The position numbers and the translations under genes were made by a program. Positions 60,083 through 64,000 of a stretch of DNA of 64,000 bases are shown piece by piece; position 1 is the stretch's first letter; each line of letters begins with the position of its first letter. Location: the NCBI GenBank assembly GCA_028687035.1, contig JAQUAX010000014.1:29831-93830 (forward strand), read 5' to 3'. The notes below the pieces were generated by a model that was given only the letters and a program-made list of their open reading frames with translations, did not search any database and had not been told where the DNA came from. The DNA comes from Dechloromonas sp. (lineage in GTDB: Bacteria > Pseudomonadota > Gammaproteobacteria > Burkholderiales > Rhodocyclaceae).

Positions 60083-61528
60083 ATGAAGGAAAAGATCAGA
60101 GAGTTCGCCCGTATGCGGGGCGCCTGGCTACCCGAATTTTTCAAGAAAATGGAAACCGGCCAGCTGAATCCGTTTTCTCGCTCGGCAGAGGCGGTCGATC
60201 CCTACGCGGTGCACCGCCTCGACGAGCAGGCGATGGCCCGAGATTTCGGTATCGATGCGGAAAGTGCGGCGATCGCCCAGGATCCTCTGCGGGCGCGCAA
60301 GGCGATCCGGGCGGTCGGCCTGTTCGTGCTGATTTTCCTGTTGTGGGCCACCATTGCGCAGGTCGACGAGGTGACGCGCGGCGAGGGCAAGGTCATTCCG
60401 TCGCGCCAACTGCAGGTGGTGCAGAGCCTCGACGGCGGGATCGTCAACGAGATTCTGGTCAAGGAAGGCGAAACCGTCCGTGAGGGGCAGATCCTGCTGA
60501 AGATCGACGCGACCCGTTTCATGTCGAACTTCAAGGAAAGTCGGGCGACCTACCTGGCCCTGCTGGCCAAGGGGGCCCGCCTGCGCGCCGTGGCAGAAGG
60601 AGCGCAGTACATCGTGCCTCCCGAGGTATTGGCCGAAGACCCGAAACTGGCCGAGGAGGAGCGCACGCTGTACGTTAACCGCAAGGCTGAACTGGATGCG
60701 CAGATCGGCATCGCCCGCGAGCAGCTGACCCAGCGCAACAACGAACTGCGCGAGGCGCAGGCACGCCACGACCAGGCGGCGCATGGGTATGAACTTGCCT
60801 CCAAGGAGCTGACGCTGACCAAGTCGCTGATTTCCTACGGCGCCGTGTCGGATGTGGAGATTCTGCGCCTGCAGCGTGATGTGGGGCGCTATGCCGGCGA
60901 GCGAAACCAGGCGGCCGCACAGATCAACCGCCTGCAGTCGGCAATCGGCGAGGCGCAGAAGAAAATCCAGGAGGTCGAGCTGGATTTCAAGAACCAGGCG
61001 CGTAACGAAATGGCCGACGTCCAGGCGAAGATAAACAGCCTGGGCGAGGGCAGCGTCGCATTGTCCGACAAGGTCAAGCAGGCGGATCTCCGATCGCCGG
61101 TCAACGGCACCGTCAAGCGCATCCTGTACAACACGGTCGGCGGCGTCGTCCAGCCGGGCAAGGATATCGTCGAACTGGTCCCGCTCGAGGACGAGCTGCT
61201 GCTCGAGGCACGCGTGCTGCCCAAGGACATCGCCTTCCTGCACCCCGGGCAGCGCTCCAACGTCAAGCTGACCGCCTATGACTTCACGATCTATGGCGGC
61301 CTCGAGGGGACGCTGGAACACATCGGGGCCGACTCGGTACTCGACGAGAAGGGGAATGCCTTCTACGTCGTCCGTGTACGGACCAAGCGCCCGAATCTCG
61401 GGAAAAATCTGCCCATCATTCCGGGCATGACCGCGCAGGTCGATATCATGACCGGCAAGAAATCGGTGCTCAGCTATCTGTTGAAGCCGGTACTGCGGGC
61501 CAAGCAATATGCGATGACCGAGCGCTAG
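60083..61528 (+). CDS. lapC: HlyD-family membrane fusion protein (LapC-like)
   Basis: 481 residues. Cytoplasmic tail, one membrane helix (about 75-95, 'AVGLFVLIFLLWATIAQVDEV'), lipoyl half ('EGKVIPSRQLQVVQSLDGGIVNEILVKEGETVREGQILLKID'), long coiled coil (about 145-325), second lipoyl half and beta barrel ('ADLRSPVNGTVKRI') and C-terminal 'GMTAQVDIMTGKKSVLSYLLKPVLR'. Connects LapB with an outer-membrane TolC/LapE channel, which is not in the window. Followed by the LuxR gene after 10 bases. Confidence 0.93.
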   Translation: MKEKIREFARMRGAWLPEFFKKMETGQLNPFSRSAEAVDPYAVHRLDEQAMARDFGIDAESAAIAQDPLRARKAIRAVGLFVLIFLLWATIAQVDEVTRGEGKVIPSRQLQVVQSLDGGIVNEILVKEGETVREGQILLKIDATRFMSNFKESRATYLALLAKGARLRAVAEGAQYIVPPEVLAEDPKLAEEERTLYVNRKAELDAQIGIAREQLTQRNNELREAQARHDQAAHGYELASKELTLTKSLISYGAVSDVEILRLQRDVGRYAGERNQAAAQINRLQSAIGEAQKKIQEVELDFKNQARNEMADVQAKINSLGEGSVALSDKVKQADLRSPVNGTVKRILYNTVGGVVQPGKDIVELVPLEDELLLEARVLPKDIAFLHPGQRSNVKLTAYDFTIYGGLEGTLEHIGADSVLDEKGNAFYVVRVRTKRPNLGKNLPIIPGMTAQVDIMTGKKSVLSYLLKPVLRAKQYAMTER

Positions 61529-61538
61529 GGGAGGAGAC

Positions 61539-62129
61539 ATGGACAAGAATCTCTTCGTGACCAGCAGCCGGGTTCCACCTCGGCGCTGGCTTCAGGCTTT
61601 TCCGCAGGCGGAAATCCTGCCCATCCTGCCGTCCGCGGTTCCGGCCGGTACGGTTGCCTGGCTGCACAACATGACGCCGGCCCAGTTGCCGGGCGGTCGA
61701 CGTCCGCCGGGAGTCCATTTCGTCGTGCTGCACGACGAGCCGAGCGACGAAGCCGGTCTTGCCGCGCTGTCGCAGGGCGCCGTCGGTTACTGCAATGCGC
61801 ACGCGACGCCGGAACTGCTGCACACCGTCGAATCGGTGGTGCGCAGCCAAGGCCTGTGGGTCGGCGAATCCTTGCTCAACCGCTTGTTGGGGGGGATCAG
61901 CAACCGGCTCGGCAACGGGAGCGCCGGGGGTAACGAGCGGCTGGCCGGACTCAGCTCCCGGGAGCGGGAAATCGCGTTGTGCGTCGCGCGCGGCGAGAGC
62001 AACAAGGAGATCGCTCGCGAATTGAATCTCGCCGAGCGTACGATCAAGCTCCATCTGACGAGCATCTTCGAGAAGCTGCAGGTGCGCGACCGCCTGCAAC
62101 TGGCCCTCCGGGTCAACTCCCCCGAGTAG
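61539..62129 (+). CDS. LuxR-type regulator with degenerate receiver-like part
   Basis: 196 residues. C-terminal LuxR helix-turn-helix ('LSSREREIALCVARGESNKEIARELNLAERTIKLHLTSIFEKLQVRDRLQLAL'). The N-terminal 125 residues resemble a response-regulator domain, but there is no clear phospho-Asp ('VVLHDEPSDEAGL' contains Asp/Glu, no recognised β3 Asp with its acidic pair). It sits between the exporter and the adhesin, so it is a good candidate for control of adhesin expression. Ends with a strong terminator, which separates it from the adhesin gene. Confidence 0.85.
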   Translation: MDKNLFVTSSRVPPRRWLQAFPQAEILPILPSAVPAGTVAWLHNMTPAQLPGGRRPPGVHFVVLHDEPSDEAGLAALSQGAVGYCNAHATPELLHTVESVVRSQGLWVGESLLNRLLGGISNRLGNGSAGGNERLAGLSSREREIALCVARGESNKEIARELNLAERTIKLHLTSIFEKLQVRDRLQLALRVNSPE

Positions 62130-62179
62130 GGCGGCCTCGGCTGCCTGTCGAGGCCCGAATGCCGGGCCGGTGGGCGATC

Positions 62180-62209
62180 GCCGGCCTTTCGAGGCCGGCT
62201 TCCATTTTT
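62180..62209 (+). terminator. rho-independent terminator after the secretion operon
   Basis: Perfect eight-pair stem GCCGGCCT-TTCG-AGGCCGGC with a stable UUCG-type tetraloop, then TTCCATTTTT. It separates the LapBC-LuxR operon from the adhesin, which therefore needs its own promoter in 62210-62273. Confidence 0.85.
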
Positions 62210-62289
62210 GCCCTTCTGGGCAGTGGACTCCATGCTGCCATCCCATAAAGTGAGGATACCGCTCACCATCTCCGGAGGAAGGGATCATC

Positions 62290-64000
62290 ATGGCAACGAA
62301 CGCACAACAAGTCGGTATCGTCAGTTCGACGAAGGGTCAAGTCTTTGCGCGCAACGCGGAAGGCGAAATGCGCCGTGTCCAGGCCGGTGATCCGATCTTC
62401 GAAGGCGATGTGATCATTGCCGCTGCCGGTGCTTCGGCAGAGATCAGCCTCCTGAATGGCAGTCCCAGTCTCTTCGTTTCCGATCAGCAGATCGTCGCCA
62501 TCGACGAGCAGGTTGCCACGACGGCTCCGGATGCGACGGCGGGGGCGGTTAGCGAACTCGGTTCGACCGAGGCAGCAAAGGTCGTTCAGAAAGTTGCTGG
62601 AGGCACTGATTTCGAAGCGCTTCTTGAGGAAGAAGCTCCGGCGGCCGGTTTGACCGCGGGTGACACGACGGATGGCGGGCATACCTTTGTCGATCTGGTG
62701 CGCGTCGTCGAAGCAGTTCCGGGGGCAAGCTATGAATTTCCGCTCAATCCGACCGGCACGCCGCCGGTCATCGAGGGTGAGCTGGCGCCGACTCTGAACG
62801 AAGTCCTGCCGCCGAGCGTCGATGTCACAGTACGCGATCAGGACAACATGACCGAGGAAGATACGGCCATCGCCGTGTCGATCACCGCGAACGCCGGCGA
62901 TGCCACCGATGAGCTGACCGCGCTGACGGTGACCTTGCCCGACGGCTGGACGGCGACTCTCGATGGCAACACCTATTCCGGCACCTTCGTGCTGCCGGCT
63001 TCAGGCCAGACATACAGCGTCGTGCTGATGGTTACGCCGCCGCCCGATTCGGATGTCGATGGTCAAATCACGGCGGTGGCCAGTGCGCGCGACATCAGCG
63101 ATCCGCTGGTGACGGCGGACAGCCTGCCGGCGAGTGGGACGGTGGTGGTGGATACGGTGCTGGACGACGCGCTGAAGGTCGAGGATGGCGGCGTGAGCCA
63201 ATCGGAAAGCGCGACGGTGCAGTACTACAGCCTGGGTCTGACGGCTGAGGCACACAACCCGCATGGACAAGTGGACGGAGCGCCTGCGGATGCGACCGAG
63301 AGCGGGACGGCGACGCTGACGGTATCGGCGCCGGCAGGGTTCACGATCGGGACGGGGACGGGTGCTGGTTTTGTGGCACTGAGCGGCAACACCTACAGTG
63401 GGACGCCGGCGCAGATTGAAGCGTGGCTGGAAAGCCTGACGGTGAAGGTGGATGCGGGCGCGGACACGTCGGCGCTGACGGATGGGCAGTTCTCGGGTAG
63501 CGTGAGTGTGACCTACACCGATGTTCCGACGGCGGATGGCAACCCGAACACGACGAACGATAGCTACACGGACACGGCGAACTTCAGCGTGACGGTGGCG
63601 GGTGGTTCGGTCAATCCGAGTGCGGCTGTTCAAGTGGGTTCTGAGAGCAACGTGGTGCTGGAAGATGGCACGATCGCGGTGACGGTGACGGCGGCGGCGG
63701 GCAATGCGACGGACGAGCTGACGGGTGTGACGATCACGCTGCCGGATGGTTGGACGGCGACGATTGGTTCGACGAACTACACGGGCACGTTCTCACTGTC
63801 GGCGAGTGGTCAGAACTTCAGCCAAGTGCTGCAAGTGACGCCGGGAGGAGAAGACACCGATGTGGATGGTGTGATCACGGCGGTGGCCAGTGCGCGCGAC
63901 ATCAGCGATCCGCTGGTGACGGCGGACAGCCTGCCGGCGAGTGGGACGGTGGTGGTGGATACGGTGCTGGACGACGCGCTGAAGGTCGAGGATGGCGGCG
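62290..64000 (+). CDS. large LapA-like repeat adhesin, N-terminal part
   Basis: Open to the window end: 570 residues visible, the rest beyond it. Start MATNAQQVGIVSSTKGQVFARNAEGEMRRVQAGDPIF (ribosome site GGAGGA) is the retention module of LapA-type proteins, which holds the adhesin in the outer-membrane pore. A LapG protease site of type PAAG stands at residues 117-120 ('EEEAPAAGLTAG'). From about 175 follow bacterial Ig/cadherin-like repeats: one unit about 269 residues long (period 807 bases), with a second starting near 63615. Export by the LapB/LapC pair upstream is expected, through a C-terminal secretion signal not seen here. No LapD/LapG genes in the window. Confidence 0.9.
   Translation, partial: MATNAQQVGIVSSTKGQVFARNAEGEMRRVQAGDPIFEGDVIIAAAGASAEISLLNGSPSLFVSDQQIVAIDEQVATTAPDATAGAVSELGSTEAAKVVQKVAGGTDFEALLEEEAPAAGLTAGDTTDGGHTFVDLVRVVEAVPGASYEFPLNPTGTPPVIEGELAPTLNEVLPPSVDVTVRDQDNMTEEDTAIAVSITANAGDATDELTALTVTLPDGWTATLDGNTYSGTFVLPASGQTYSVVLMVTPPPDSDVDGQITAVASARDISDPLVTADSLPASGTVVVDTVLDDALKVEDGGVSQSESATVQYYSLGLTAEAHNPHGQVDGAPADATESGTATLTVSAPAGFTIGTGTGAGFVALSGNTYSGTPAQIEAWLESLTVKVDAGADTSALTDGQFSGSVSVTYTDVPTADGNPNTTNDSYTDTANFSVTVAGGSVNPSAAVQVGSESNVVLEDGTIAVTVTAAAGNATDELTGVTITLPDGWTATIGSTNYTGTFSLSASGQNFSQVLQVTPGGEDTDVDGVITAVASARDISDPLVTADSLPASGTVVVDTVLDDALKVEDGG
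63067..63193 (+). repeat. adhesin long repeat, copy 1
   Basis: 127 bases encoding 'ITAVASARDISDPLVTADS' and what follows to 'VEDGG'. It is identical to 63874-64000, with a period of 807 bases, while the sequence before each copy has diverged. Confidence 0.95.
63874..64000 (+). repeat. adhesin long repeat, copy 2 (cut by the window end)
   Basis: Identical in all 127 bases to 63067-63193. The identity runs to the last base of the window, so the true repeat is longer. Confidence 0.95.

Overview
The window is a high-GC chromosomal segment from a betaproteobacterium. The nearest fit is the Rhodocyclales (Azospira/Dechloromonas/Azonexus-like), judged from gene content: an NsrR-NnrS nitric-oxide cluster, an rpfE-like gene joined to recJ, nifJ with its dihydroorotate-dehydrogenase-like partner, ppk1, a LapBC-type adhesin exporter and many sensory proteins. 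The genus call is inference. Almost all of the window is densely coded, with ATGA/GTGA/TTGA overlaps and short gaps.

Layout. 1-2516: 3' end of lpdA with a terminator, zapE, and a small periplasmic secretin-N-like protein. 2513-5983: two divergent nitric-oxide-linked operons (FmdE-like protein, low-molecular-weight phosphatase and nsrR leftward; MIP18-type protein, nnrS and hemerythrin rightward) around one NsrR-like palindrome. 5999-17281: mostly leftward genes, namely a FemAB-like acyltransferase with a formyltransferase, metY, mnmC, lysS and prfB with its programmed +1 frameshift, plus one rightward hybrid histidine kinase. 17570-20579: a possible sensor protein overlapping a PAS-PAS-GGDEF-EAL c-di-GMP enzyme. 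20670-25281: nifJ and partner. 25292-28326: a leftward acyl-CoA-ligase/acyl-carrier-protein/GNAT/STAS operon.

28607-30457 is an island of visibly lower GC. I read it as a single integron gene cassette (attC plus matching cassette boundary) carrying two small membrane-protein genes. An IS5-family element with CTAG target duplications has split the first of these genes, and no integron integrase is present in the window.

30712-36012: katG with terminator, promoter and a possible OxyR site, then recJ and an rpfE-like gene. 36178-39687: a MerR pair, a small membrane protein, an MFS transporter and nudC. 39869-42981: a zinc phospholipase C-like operon containing a threonine-rich 12-bp repeat tract. 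43048-53205: lolC-lolD, a chemotaxis receptor, a DUF2062 protein, comEC, two alpha/beta hydrolases, mtfA and an EamA transporter. 53285-57647: relA (hydrolase site lost) and ppk1 (with a PHO-box-like site), convergent. 57904-64000: a type I secretion operon (LapB- and LapC-like, LuxR regulator), a terminator, and the 5' end of a large repetitive LapA-like adhesin that runs off the window.

Together the genes suggest a metabolically flexible, motile, surface-attaching bacterium that meets nitric oxide and peroxide, uses c-di-GMP and (p)ppGpp signalling, stores polyphosphate and probably builds biofilms through a LapG-releasable adhesin.
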